Below are positions 30,901 to 39,803 of a stretch of 39,803 nt of DNA, one piece after another. The notes under the pieces are model-generated. The model saw only the letters and a program-made list of their open reading frames with translations. It ran no database searches and was not told where the DNA came from. This stretch comes from Mesobacillus subterraneus (GTDB taxonomy: Bacteria; Bacillota; Bacilli; Bacillales; Cytobacillaceae). A program made the position numbers and the translations under genes. The DNA is taken from NCBI RefSeq assembly GCF_000934845.1, contig NZ_JXIQ01000021.1, forward strand, positions 1 through 39,803. The letters run 5' to 3'. Numbering within the stretch: the stretch's first letter is position 1; each line of letters opens with the position of its first letter.

Positions 30901-33900
30901 CAACCGAGTTGATCCATTTCCAAAAGATGGCCGCCATCGAAAAAATATAAATATTTCTCTTCAACTGGCTTTTTCCATAATTGTTGGATCGCTTTTGCAT
31001 ACAGGCTGATCTGGACCTGATAACGTTCTTTTAAAATCGGTTTTGCCTGTTCGAAACCGCCTTTATAGCGGTCGTTGATGCCATCTGTCTTAAAGTCGAG
31101 CAGGACGATTCCCTTTTCGTCCTCGAAAATGCAGTCGATGACCCCCTGAATGAAAATTGGCTCATTTTCACTCTGCCAATCAGGGTAAACCTCTTTTGCC
31201 GGCAAGGAGAGATAAAAGGGAACCTCACGGCGGACATTGTTTGCTTCGAGAAGCCGCTGGCCGATTTCGGTATCGAAAAAGGCAAGAATCCATTTTTGAT
31301 CAACTGCTTCCTTCTGCTCAGGGAACAGCAGCTCCTTCTCAACCATTTGTGCAAGCTGTAAAACAAGGCTTGCATCTGTAACCGGCCTGGAAAGATCAAG
31401 ATGCTGCATGACCATATGCATCGCGGTTCCCCGCTCTGCTGGGGTAACCATTTTTTCCCGCATGAACCTTGGCCTGTTAAGGTTTTGCTTCGTAAACTGG
31501 TGGACGATTTGTGTTCCGCTCTCCTCATCTCTTGTGTCAAGATTACGCTTCAGTTCGGTTACAGATTGTTTCGAACGGAAATTGGCAGCTTCCTTATAAG
31601 GGTATTTCCATGAAAGCTGTGCATGGACCTTATCAGCCAATTTCGATCCCGTATTTACAGCTTGGCCAGCTGCTACAAGGTCCATCAGGCCATCGCGCTC
31701 TTTGTCTTTCTCATCCGCATATGAAACGATTTCCTCTGCGTTAACCGTTGCTATTTTCCAGCGGGATGGATGGCAGCGAATCTCTTCGTCTAGTTGAGGA
31801 TGAAGGATTGCCTGGCTGCCCTTGATTGACTCACAATCTTTATGCCGGATGATAGCTGGCCCTATCCAGTCGATATAGCCTGATGCAGATGCCCTCACAT
31901 AGTCGTCAAGGAGCCAGTCCGATTGGCTTGCCTCGTCCTGCCACTTGCCGATCGTCTTGACTGCATCGTTCACAGAACCGATCAGGTAAAGCTTTTCTTT
32001 TGCACGAGTCAAGGCTACATAGAGGACGCGCATCTCTTCGGCAAGCATTTCCATCTTATGCTTTCGCTTAAATGCCAGCTGCGGGAGAGATGGAAAGGAG
32101 ATTCGCTTCTCTGGATTGATGTACTTTGCTGCGAAGCCAAATTCCTTATCGAGCATGTAGAATTTTTTCAAGTCCATCGTATTGAACTTACGGGCAAGCC
32201 CTGCGACGAAAACGACTGGAAATTCCAGCCCCTTGCTGCTATGGATTGTCATGATTCTAACAACGTCCTCTTGTTCTCCCAGTGCCCTTGCAGCACCAAG
32301 ATCATCGCCGCGCTCTCTCATCCGTTCAATAAAGCGCAAGAATCGGAACAAGCCGCGGAAGCTGGTTGCTTCATATTGTCTGGCGCGATCATAAAGTGCT
32401 CTAAGATTAGCCTGCCGTTGTTTTCCGCCTGGCATTCCGCCAGCAAAATCAAAGAACCTTGTCTCCCTGTAGAGCTGCCAGATCAAATCCGACACGGAAC
32501 CTTGTCTTGCGGCCGTTCTCCATTTTTTCAAAGCTTCAAAGAAACGACTGGTTTTTTCATGGAGGGCTTCCTTTTCCAATGTTGGCCTGTTTAGGCAAAA
32601 TGCCGTCAATGCCTCATAGAACGAGCCTCTTTTCTGGCTGATTCGAATGATGGCCAGTTCCTCTTCGTCCAAGCCGACAATCGGAGACCTCAGTACCGCA
32701 GCAAGCGGGATATCCTGATAAGGATTGTCGATTACTTTCAGCAAAGAAAGCATGACTGCTACCTCTGTCGCCTGAAAATAACCGGTAGACAGATTCGCGT
32801 AAATCGGGATCCCCTGCCGCTTGAACTCTTCCATGATTTGAGGGGCCCAAGTCATGGAGCGAAGAAGGATGACAATATCGCGATAATGAATAGGCTTGGA
32901 TGTTTTCATTTTTGGATTGTACACGCCTCTTCGTTCTTCTACCATATCCTTAATATGCTTCGCCATCAGCCTTGCTTCAAGCTGCGACTGTTCCAAATCT
33001 TCAGCGTCGAATTCAGCCTCAGCAGCCTCATTCTCTGCTGAGGAATCAGAGTCTGACGAGGTACCTTCTCCCCTATCAATCAACAGCAGTTCGACCGGGA
33101 AGGAATCATCGTCTGGATAAAGAGCCCCTTTCTTCAACTCAGCATTATCATCGTAATGAATTTCGCCGACTGTTGCGCCCATGATTTGTTTGAATAAATA
33201 ATTCGTTCCATCCAGTACTTCGCTTCGGCTCCTGAAATTCTTGGCAAGATCAATTTTCAAGCCAGTTCCTTCACCATGAGCCGTGAACCTATTGTACTTT
33301 CCGAGGAAAAGGGTTGGTTCGGCAAGCCGAAATTTGTAGATAGATTGCTTCATGTCCCCGACCATGAACAGATTCCCGGCTGCTTCGCTTTCCATTGAGA
33401 CGAGCTGAAGAATCGCTTCCTGGACCATGTTTACATCCTGGTATTCATCCACCAGCACTTCCTTGAATTTATTGCGGTAGGCCAGTGCAGCTTCGGAAGG
33501 CACTCCAGGCGATACATTTTCCTCCTCAGTTTTTGCAGTTAGTATCTCAAGTGTGTAATGCTCCAGATCTGAAAAATCTACGATGCCACGCTCCTGCTTT
33601 ACTTCTGCAAACCGGCGGGAAAATTCTTTCACTAAGCCGATTAGCACAGCGATCAGCGGTCTCATTTCCTGCATATCCTTCAGGAAGCTTTCTGGCTTCC
33701 TGGAAAACAGTTCGTTTCGCAAATCTTGGACTATCTTCTTTGCCCGGTCCCGAAGCTTGGCCGCTTTATCGACGAGATCTTTGTTGTATTCATCGCCGCG
33801 ACATATCTTTGCCCTGCCAAAATCAGCAAGCTGAATCGCTTCATGCAGTTCTCCCCACGATTGTTCACTAGCAGCAAGCAAGGTATCCATCACATGAAGA

Positions 33901-34694
33901 TCTTCAGTGAAATTCACAGCCCTTGGTGCAGGTCCGCCCGGCATTTTAGAGAGCTCGAGCGCTTTTTCAAGCAGCTGTTTCGCTCCATAGAGCTGAAGTT
34001 CAATATCCGCGGTGAGCACGTTCATGAATGGCAAGTCCTCGATCGCCGAGCACCCTGCTGCATCGTACATAGTGACAATGGAATCGAGGTAGGCATCAGG
34101 GGAAGGATTTGATCTCGCAAAATCAAACAAGTCAGCGATGATCTCCTTCAACCCTTCATCGCTGCGGTCATTCGTGAATGCATCCACGAGATGGAAAAAT
34201 GGCTGATTATCTGCTTTTCCGTATTCTTCTTCAAAAAGTTCTTCGATCACTTCATCGCGCAAGAGCTGGCCCTCAGTTGCATCCGCGATCCTGAATCCAG
34301 GGTCGATATCGATCAAATAATAATATTTTCTGATGACTTCTAGGCAAAAGGAATGGAGCGTTGAAATCGACGCTCGATTTAATAGACTCAGCTGCTTTAT
34401 CAAGTGTGCTGAATCAGCATGATTGCCGATTGCTTTTTCGAGTGCTTCCCCAATTCTGTGGCGCATTTCAGCGGCAGAAGCATTGGTGAACGTAACGACC
34501 AACAGTTCATCGACGTTGATCAGATTGTTCTCCGAAGTGATTTTTTTGATAATCCGCTCGACAAGGACAGCCGTTTTACCGGATCCGGCAGCAGCGGCGA
34601 CAAGAATATCCTTTCCCTCGGACATGATTGCCTTCCATTGATCTTCCGTCCAAGTCTCGCCAGCGGGTATTGGCGGTATAATCGTTTTAGCCAA
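30900..34694 (-). CDS. addA: ATP-dependent helicase/nuclease subunit AddA
   Basis: About 1264 residues. TTG 34694 is chosen because AGGAGG lies 9 nt upstream; the frame extends 7 codons to another TTG at 34715. Walker A is AAAAGSGKT at 33-41, and TFTNASAAEMRHRIG and VDEYQDVN follow, as in superfamily 1A helicases. The C-terminal RecB-type nuclease has GVIDCIFEDEKGIVLLDFKTD in two pieces, with the metal-binding Asp and the Asp-x-Lys pair. With AddB it resects double-strand breaks until Chi and loads RecA. The start overlaps the addB stop by 8 nt, giving tight coupling. In B. subtilis sbcD-sbcC follow addA; here the gene ends at a repeat array and convergent gerP genes. Confidence 0.93.
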   Translation of the reverse strand: MAKTIIPPIPAGETWTEDQWKAIMSEGKDILVAAAAGSGKTAVLVERIIKKITSENNLINVDELLVVTFTNASAAEMRHRIGEALEKAIGNHADSAHLIKQLSLLNRASISTLHSFCLEVIRKYYYLIDIDPGFRIADATEGQLLRDEVIEELFEEEYGKADNQPFFHLVDAFTNDRSDEGLKEIIADLFDFARSNPSPDAYLDSIVTMYDAAGCSAIEDLPFMNVLTADIELQLYGAKQLLEKALELSKMPGGPAPRAVNFTEDLHVMDTLLAASEQSWGELHEAIQLADFGRAKICRGDEYNKDLVDKAAKLRDRAKKIVQDLRNELFSRKPESFLKDMQEMRPLIAVLIGLVKEFSRRFAEVKQERGIVDFSDLEHYTLEILTAKTEEENVSPGVPSEAALAYRNKFKEVLVDEYQDVNMVQEAILQLVSMESEAAGNLFMVGDMKQSIYKFRLAEPTLFLGKYNRFTAHGEGTGLKIDLAKNFRSRSEVLDGTNYLFKQIMGATVGEIHYDDNAELKKGALYPDDDSFPVELLLIDRGEGTSSDSDSSAENEAAEAEFDAEDLEQSQLEARLMAKHIKDMVEERRGVYNPKMKTSKPIHYRDIVILLRSMTWAPQIMEEFKRQGIPIYANLSTGYFQATEVAVMLSLLKVIDNPYQDIPLAAVLRSPIVGLDEEELAIIRISQKRGSFYEALTAFCLNRPTLEKEALHEKTSRFFEALKKWRTAARQGSVSDLIWQLYRETRFFDFAGGMPGGKQRQANLRALYDRARQYEATSFRGLFRFLRFIERMRERGDDLGAARALGEQEDVVRIMTIHSSKGLEFPVVFVAGLARKFNTMDLKKFYMLDKEFGFAAKYINPEKRISFPSLPQLAFKRKHKMEMLAEEMRVLYVALTRAKEKLYLIGSVNDAVKTIGKWQDEASQSDWLLDDYVRASASGYIDWIGPAIIRHKDCESIKGSQAILHPQLDEEIRCHPSRWKIATVNAEEIVSYADEKDKERDGLMDLVAAGQAVNTGSKLADKVHAQLSWKYPYKEAANFRSKQSVTELKRNLDTRDEESGTQIVHQFTKQNLNRPRFMREKMVTPAERGTAMHMVMQHLDLSRPVTDASLVLQLAQMVEKELLFPEQKEAVDQKWILAFFDTEIGQRLLEANNVRREVPFYLSLPAKEVYPDWQSENEPIFIQGVIDCIFEDEKGIVLLDFKTDGINDRYKGGFEQAKPILKERYQVQISLYAKAIQQLWKKPVEEKYLYFFDGGHLLEMDQLG

Positions 34695-37600
34695 GGTCCT
34701 CTTCCTCCTCTCCAATTGATGACCTTTCTTCTAGTCTAGCAGAACCGAATGTCAGTAAATCTTCCCCCTTCAGGCTTTCATCCTGCTTCAACGACTGCAG
34801 CAGGTCTTCCTTTTTAATGACTGGAAGCTTCCTGAAGTCATTTGATTCAATTGCCTGGTCAAACTGACATACCGGCTTGAACGAGCAAAATGTACATGGC
34901 GCCCGATTCTTGAGTTTGTATGGAGCAACATCAACGACTCCACTGACAATGCTATTTCCGGTCTCCACATACTTATGGCGCACAAATTTACGTAAGTAGT
35001 CAAAATCCTCACGACTTGCAACTTTGGAGCTTTTCAGCAGACTTCCATCCTTTTTGAAACCTGCCGAGATAATCTGTGAATTTCCCGTATCGAGCCCCTT
35101 GTCCATCATTCGGATGACATGTTCCTCGTTTAGCAACAATCCATTCATTTTAAAGCGTTTGAGAATTTCCTCTTCGATTTCCTCGAGCGTCAGCATTTTG
35201 GAAGTAGTAACAATTGGGTTGTGCACATGAAAATACAGTACCCCTGCTGGATCTGCCTGCCTACCGACAAGTAACGGTGAATGGGTGATGATGATATCGA
35301 GATAGGTGAGCATCTGAAGAGCTACACCATAATAAACTTCTGTCAAATTAACATCCTTCACGCTCGATTTGTAATCGATCACCCTCAAGTACACTCCCTG
35401 ATCATCCTCTGCTTTATCAACCCGGTCGATCCGTCCCATCAGCTCCATCCTTACGCCATTTTTAAGCGAGAATCCCAATGGCGGCAGTTTCCCCTGGCGT
35501 CCAAAGCCGAGCTCCAGACCGACTGGCGAGAACCCGCTGACTTTTGCATGTTCACTCAACACTAGCGAGGCGCGGCTGATAATGTGCTGAAGCTTTTGCC
35601 TGATATAATGATGCCTGTTCGAGCTCAGCAGGATTTCATTCTGAAGTTTCGGAGCAAGTTTTTGCACAGCATCTCTTGCCAATTCTTCAGCCTGCGCCCT
35701 TGTCAGCTGGGCCCAGCTCAAGTTCTGCTCCATCACTGTTTCTGCAATTTCCTTCAGTGCTGCGTGGAAAAGATCACCGATATCAGGAGCTTCCAGCCTG
35801 AATATTTGGCGGTCCCGCAGCTTCAGCCCATGCTGGACATAATGTGAGAATGGGCAGCTATTGAATAGTTCCATCCTCGAGACACTCGCCTGAATTTCAT
35901 CGCCATATAAATCCTTCGTGACAGATTCCGGCAGCCTTTTTGTCCTATTTTCATAAAACAGGCTGGAAAGAACATTCCTGGCCGTATCTGCCCATCGGTG
36001 ATTCTTCAAATAATAATCGTACACATCCCACCAGAAATCATAGACAGGATAATTGCGCTTCTTCAATTGAAGCTGGGAAGTCAAATAGGACAATGCAATA
36101 TTTTCACTAGCTGCATATTCAAGCTGCTCTGGTTCCGGTAATTCTGACGGATCTGACAGGAAGTAATGAGCCTGGTGACCTGGAAACAAATCCGAAATCC
36201 GCTTAATAAAGGACGAAGGCATCAGAGCTTTTCCCTCTTCATTGGCAATCGGATAACTGATGTAAAGCTGCTCAGAAGGCGTCACGAAAGCTTTATAGGC
36301 CGTAAAATTCTCATCCAGCAGCTTTGTACGACTGCTCGGAGCAAGCTTTAGGCCTCTTGATTGCAAAAGCTCACGGTCATCATCTGCAAAGATCCCTTCC
36401 TCGGTTATCTTCGCAGGAAGAATCCCTTCGTTCACGCCAATGACAAAAGCAATCTTCACATCAGCAAGCCTTGTTTTTTCTATGTCGGCAACTAGTACCT
36501 GGTCGATAGCCGGAGGAATCAAGGAAAATTTGAGTGACTCAAAACCAGCATCAAGGATCGACACGAATTGCTTCGATGCCACCTTGCTGTCACCAAGTAT
36601 TTCGACGAACTGATCAAGGAGATTGACCATGGCATTCCAAGCTTGCTCATGTTCCCTTGCCGCTATCAGCCTTCCTTCTTGCTCGGCTGCTATTCTCCAT
36701 GACTCGAGTTTCGCAGGAATATCTAGTTCTTCGAGGAACAGATAGATCGCTTCAGCAAGCTTTCTACCCGTGTCTGCCCGCTTCAAGCGGCGTGCCATCC
36801 GCATAAGCGGAGCAGTAATTACCTGCTTCAGCTGATTCAGTTCCTGTTCAGACTTCTTCTCAGCATCCGTCTGAACAACACCGTCATACTCGAGTCCGCG
36901 AATTCGCCGATAACTCCAGCGATCTTTTTTCAACCATTTATCCCCTTGGATTCCATATGCAAGCACATAATTCTCCAGAACATCCATCTGTTCCCGCATT
37001 CTATTCAGATCTACCCCCACCGGGAACAGCAAATCTGTCTTTACCGCGCGGAAAATTGGCTCGTAGCGCCAGTTCCCTAGAACCGTCTCCAGGCTTGAAC
37101 GGACAAGCTCGATCAACGGATGGTGAAGCATATTCCGTTTCTGATCTATAAAAAATGGCAGTCGATAATCTTTAAAAATAGTTTCCAGTACTTCGCGGTA
37201 TTCGCTTCCCCTCATCAGAACAGCAATATCGCGGTAGCGGTATCCATGATCTCTTACCAGGCCGATGATCTTTCTGGCAACTCCTTCAAGCTCGGCACGT
37301 CTGTTTGCCGCCTGTGCGATATGAATCGACGCCTCACCTGAATACGGAATAGCAGGCCTTGAGTCAAATTCCCTTTCCAGATACTTCAAAGACTCATCAT
37401 GCCAGCGTCGCTGTTCAGTCAGCACGATGCTTTCTTCCAGTTCATATCCTTTAGATCGGATCATGTCAAAGAGCGTTTTGCAAGTCTCTCCCGTTAATCT
37501 GAATAAATGAAGTTCATCAGGCCATTCATGCTTGTAGTCCCCGTCGACCGGCAGTACGATCGTTACTCTTTTGGAGGAGGCTATCAGCTGGTCGATGATC

Positions 37601-38244
37601 TTCAATTCCAGGGGTGTGAAGCTGTAAAAACCGTCAATATATACTTCCGCATTTTTCAGGTAGCCAGATGCCGGGATTTTTTCGGCAAGCAGCTTGAAAT
37701 AATCCTCAGAATCTATATATTTGCCAAATAATTCATCCTCAAACTGACGATAAATGAGCTCCAAGTCGTGGATCTTATCATGCAGTGCCTTATTTCCTTC
37801 TGTGCCTTCAGCCATTTTTCCGACCAACTCTTGTGGATTGACTGCATAACGTTTGAACTCGATCAGCATTTGCTCCATCTGCTGGACAAAACCATTTTTC
37901 TCTGCAGCCTTCTGAAAAATCTTTAGATCTTCTTTTTTATCTTCAATGATTTTACGGATTACCATACTGATCCCCACGCTGTCCAAATGCTGGCGGGTGT
38001 ATCCACCTGTTTCCTGAAGCACCCTCCACGCCAGACGAGGAAAGCTAAACACCTGCGCTCTGATCATTCCACCAAGATCAGGATCTGTGGACAATCTGTA
38101 TTCTGACAGGAAAGACATTTGTTCCGGGACAAGATAGACAACCGGATCCCCCTGCGGGTCCGAAACAAGCCTATCCTTGATTTCCTGCAAGACCCGCTCG
38201 GTTTTCCCGCTGCCCGAACGCCCTAGTACTAAACGTACTGACAT
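34687..38244 (-). CDS. addB: ATP-dependent helicase/deoxyribonuclease subunit AddB
   Basis: A 1185-residue protein starting at ATG 38244 after GGGGAG. The N-terminal Walker A (LGRSGSGKT) is kept, but the rest of the helicase motor is degenerate, as usual for AddB. The C-terminal nuclease has IDRVDKAEDDQGVYLRVIDY followed by KSS. Four cysteines, Cys797 (NSCPFSHY) and Cys1117, Cys1120 and Cys1126 (CTFCSFKPVC), have the spacing of the iron-sulfur staple known for AddB nuclease domains. The subunit recognises Chi and cuts the 5' strand. First gene of addB-addA; upstream on the minus strand lies a TATAAT box (38343-38338) without a clear -35. Confidence 0.94.
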   Translation of the reverse strand: MSVRLVLGRSGSGKTERVLQEIKDRLVSDPQGDPVVYLVPEQMSFLSEYRLSTDPDLGGMIRAQVFSFPRLAWRVLQETGGYTRQHLDSVGISMVIRKIIEDKKEDLKIFQKAAEKNGFVQQMEQMLIEFKRYAVNPQELVGKMAEGTEGNKALHDKIHDLELIYRQFEDELFGKYIDSEDYFKLLAEKIPASGYLKNAEVYIDGFYSFTPLELKIIDQLIASSKRVTIVLPVDGDYKHEWPDELHLFRLTGETCKTLFDMIRSKGYELEESIVLTEQRRWHDESLKYLEREFDSRPAIPYSGEASIHIAQAANRRAELEGVARKIIGLVRDHGYRYRDIAVLMRGSEYREVLETIFKDYRLPFFIDQKRNMLHHPLIELVRSSLETVLGNWRYEPIFRAVKTDLLFPVGVDLNRMREQMDVLENYVLAYGIQGDKWLKKDRWSYRRIRGLEYDGVVQTDAEKKSEQELNQLKQVITAPLMRMARRLKRADTGRKLAEAIYLFLEELDIPAKLESWRIAAEQEGRLIAAREHEQAWNAMVNLLDQFVEILGDSKVASKQFVSILDAGFESLKFSLIPPAIDQVLVADIEKTRLADVKIAFVIGVNEGILPAKITEEGIFADDDRELLQSRGLKLAPSSRTKLLDENFTAYKAFVTPSEQLYISYPIANEEGKALMPSSFIKRISDLFPGHQAHYFLSDPSELPEPEQLEYAASENIALSYLTSQLQLKKRNYPVYDFWWDVYDYYLKNHRWADTARNVLSSLFYENRTKRLPESVTKDLYGDEIQASVSRMELFNSCPFSHYVQHGLKLRDRQIFRLEAPDIGDLFHAALKEIAETVMEQNLSWAQLTRAQAEELARDAVQKLAPKLQNEILLSSNRHHYIRQKLQHIISRASLVLSEHAKVSGFSPVGLELGFGRQGKLPPLGFSLKNGVRMELMGRIDRVDKAEDDQGVYLRVIDYKSSVKDVNLTEVYYGVALQMLTYLDIIITHSPLLVGRQADPAGVLYFHVHNPIVTTSKMLTLEEIEEEILKRFKMNGLLLNEEHVIRMMDKGLDTGNSQIISAGFKKDGSLLKSSKVASREDFDYLRKFVRHKYVETGNSIVSGVVDVAPYKLKNRAPCTFCSFKPVCQFDQAIESNDFRKLPVIKKEDLLQSLKQDESLKGEDLLTFGSARLEERSSIGEEEEDLG

Positions 38245-38459
38245 TTTATCTCCCCTTTCTTCTAGTAAAATACAAGAAAAAGACGCTTCTCACCCATGCG
38301 CCTTTTACTGGCCAAACAATTGTTCTGTATGGTTATCATTATACCTGTTTTACAGTCTGATTTGGAAGCAAAGAGCCCGTTAATTTTTCCCATCGTTCAT
38401 GTGGAACAACCATCAATCGACTGGGTGTCTGCATATATTGCAGATGGCAGGTGATAAAG

Positions 38460-39596
38460 ATGAAATCGTTAAGCTTTTTTCAAAAAACTTCCCTCCTCCT
38501 GACGCTGTGCGCTATCATGGTTGCCAGCAATATCTATACATTGATTCCTATTTATTCTGTACTATCGGAGAACTTGGGGATTGCTGAGTCACATGTTGTC
38601 CTTGCCGGTGGATTATTTACCTTTTTTTATGCCTGCGGTTTGCTCTCTTTTGGTCCAGTATCGGATTACATCGGTCGTCGCAAGATTCTCGTTTTCGGCT
38701 TGCTGGCATCTGCTGTTGCAACTTGTGCTGTCGGGTTTTCGGCTGGTTCCTTCAGTTTGTGGATTACTCGTGCTTTTCAGGGATTGACACTTGCTACTTT
38801 TGCTTCGGTTGCATTTGCCTATTCCTATGACCTGTTTCCGGCACGGCAACGAACCCTCCTTGTTGTCTTGATCAACACTGGCTTTTTGGTTGCCGGCATC
38901 TTCGGCCAGGTCACAAGCAACTTCCTGACCGAACGTTTTTCCTGGAATGCCGTCTTCTATTTCTTTGCTGTTATTTATTTCATTCTGTTTTCTTTCGCCT
39001 TTTTCCTGCTGAAAGAATATACGGTACAGCCATTCGAGCGAAAACCGTTGGGTACCGTATTTTCCCAACTAATAAAAGAGCCTCGATTGATGAAGTGTTA
39101 CTTGACTACGTTTTCACTCCTGTTTGCAATTATCGCCTTTTATGACGCCATCGGCCGTTTTTTTGCCGGACCTGCATCTGACTTGCTGCTGATCCGCCTG
39201 GTAGGATTGATCGGTGCCGTCCTGTCCCTTTTCACCGGCACTTTGATGGACAGATGGGGCGCACTGAGAACGATGAGTTTCGGCCTGGTAATCGGTGCAA
39301 CTAGTGCGTTCGCCTTGATCTTCCTGCACACAACCACTGCCTTAATAATATTCTCCATCTTTTTTGTTTCATCCATCTCACTAGTCATCCCTACCGTCAT
39401 TACTCAGATCGGGTTCTACGGCAACAGCCAGCGGTCGAAAGCACTGTCGCTCTATTCATTTATTCTTCTAATCGGTGCAAGTCTCGCTCCCCCAGTCGCC
39501 GCTGTTTTATCGTTTCAGGCCATCATGTTTTTATTGGCGGTCTTATTCTTCTTTAATATCTTTTTGTGCATTTCCATAGGGGAAAATTGGAATTAA
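38460..39596 (+). CDS. MFS transporter
   Basis: A 378-residue major facilitator superfamily protein with about 12 membrane helices. ATG 38460 is chosen because AGGTGAT lies just upstream; the in-frame GTG at 38451 is inside that site. The loop between helices 2 and 3 holds the MFS signature GPVSDYIGRRKI, and the second half has the weaker counterpart GTLMDRWGALRT. The length is at the short end for the superfamily, and the N-terminal part (LTLCAIMVASNIYTLIPIYS) recalls drug/sugar efflux members. The substrate is unknown. Divergent from addBA. Confidence 0.85.
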   Translation: MKSLSFFQKTSLLLTLCAIMVASNIYTLIPIYSVLSENLGIAESHVVLAGGLFTFFYACGLLSFGPVSDYIGRRKILVFGLLASAVATCAVGFSAGSFSLWITRAFQGLTLATFASVAFAYSYDLFPARQRTLLVVLINTGFLVAGIFGQVTSNFLTERFSWNAVFYFFAVIYFILFSFAFFLLKEYTVQPFERKPLGTVFSQLIKEPRLMKCYLTTFSLLFAIIAFYDAIGRFFAGPASDLLLIRLVGLIGAVLSLFTGTLMDRWGALRTMSFGLVIGATSAFALIFLHTTTALIIFSIFFVSSISLVIPTVITQIGFYGNSQRSKALSLYSFILLIGASLAPPVAAVLSFQAIMFLLAVLFFFNIFLCISIGENWN

Positions 39597-39612
39597 CTCT
39601 CCAAGAAATAAG

Positions 39613-39663
39613 GTCGTAACTGCGGGGTCTCACCTTGATCGCTAATCCCGCAGGAGTCGAGTG
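39613..39663. repeat. GC-rich Bacillus-type intergenic repeat fragment
   Basis: The reverse complement reads CGACTCCTGCGGGATTAG, then CAAGGTGAGACCCCGCAG. These two CTGCGGG/CCCGCAG-containing halves recall a dispersed intergenic repeat common in Bacillus genomes. CTGCGGGG (39620-39627) and CCCGCAG (39647-39653) can pair. Recognised from memory, not by search. Confidence 0.5.
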
Positions 39664-39727
39664 CAAAAATAAATCACCATTCCCGAATTTTATATGTCTC
39701 GTGATTTTTTTACTAAAATAACTGCCG

Positions 39728-39803
39728 TAAGGGCATCTTTCGTGCGGAAAGATACCCTTATGCGGGCACTTCCACCTCTAAAAGGGCATCTCTCGTGCGG
39801 AAT
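39728..39803. repeat. Tandem hairpin repeat array C (runs off the window)
   Basis: TAAGGGCATCTTTC (39728-39741) and GAAAGATACCCTTA (39747-39760) form the stem of unit 1; unit 2 starts 53 nt later and is cut by the window end. The preceding TTTTTTTACTAAAATAAC also precedes array A (from about 7992), so a longer unit is conserved between the two sites. Confidence 0.85.

Noticed and set aside
31923-32594. 223-codon plus-strand frame inside addA
   Set aside because: Antisense to conserved AddA motifs and without ribosome site or family resemblance.

Overview
The window looks like chromosomal DNA of an endospore-forming Bacillaceae bacterium (Bacillus sensu lato; Mesobacillus/Cytobacillus-like is my guess). 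The evidence is moderate GC, strong AGGAGG-type ribosome sites with some TTG/GTG starts, a complete gerPA-gerPF spore-coat/germination cluster with a SigK-type promoter, addAB, and gene order matching two blocks of the Bacillus subtilis chromosome. One block is yitV-yitU-small genes-ipi-yitT-yitS...yitL. The other is yisQ-asnO-yisN...yisL-yisK...gerP...addAB. No rRNA, tRNA, CRISPR array, prophage or complete transposon is visible.

Layout. 1-5.8 kb is the yit block: a 3'-truncated YitV-like hydrolase whose break coincides with a stem-loop resembling an IS200/IS605 end, a Cof-type HAD phosphatase (yitU), two tiny genes, an exported BsuPI-Gmad2 protein, a YitT membrane protein, a DegV protein (yitS), a tiny DUF3941-like gene and a CvfB/YitL S1 protein. 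5.8-9.2 kb holds a CoA-disulfide reductase/rhodanese fusion behind a site-rich promoter region, a repeat-rich spacer and a stress-type short-chain dehydrogenase.

9.2-17.8 kb is a maltodextrin locus. On the minus strand lie malE-malF-malG, a membrane-anchored GH13 amylase and a MalR-like LacI regulator. A cytoplasmic neopullulanase is divergent. Two LacI-family operator-like palindromes lie downstream of the predicted malE promoter, and a third lies between malE and malF. The proposed flow is extracellular starch cutting by the anchored amylase, import by MalEFG (the ATPase is not encoded here) and intracellular hydrolysis by neopullulanase.

17.9-28.4 kb carries a MATE exporter (yisQ-like), an AsnO-type asparagine synthetase, a YisN-like DUF2777 protein, a PAS-GGDEF-EAL protein with a degenerate GGDEF motif, YisL, YisK, a DUF418 membrane protein and an acyl-CoA synthetase. 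28.5-30.6 kb is gerPABCDE plus a separately spaced gerPF. 30.9-38.2 kb is addB-addA. An MFS transporter ends the window.

The least explained material is intergenic. A roughly 53-bp-period family of tandem hairpin units occurs at three places (about 8.0, 30.8 and 39.7 kb). A 72-74 bp block combining a terminator with an inverted-repeat arm is duplicated at 7.83 and 30.69 kb. A perfect 23-bp inverted repeat lies at 7.88-7.95 kb. I see no obviously new multi-gene system; these repeats and the regulatory architectures are the best leads.
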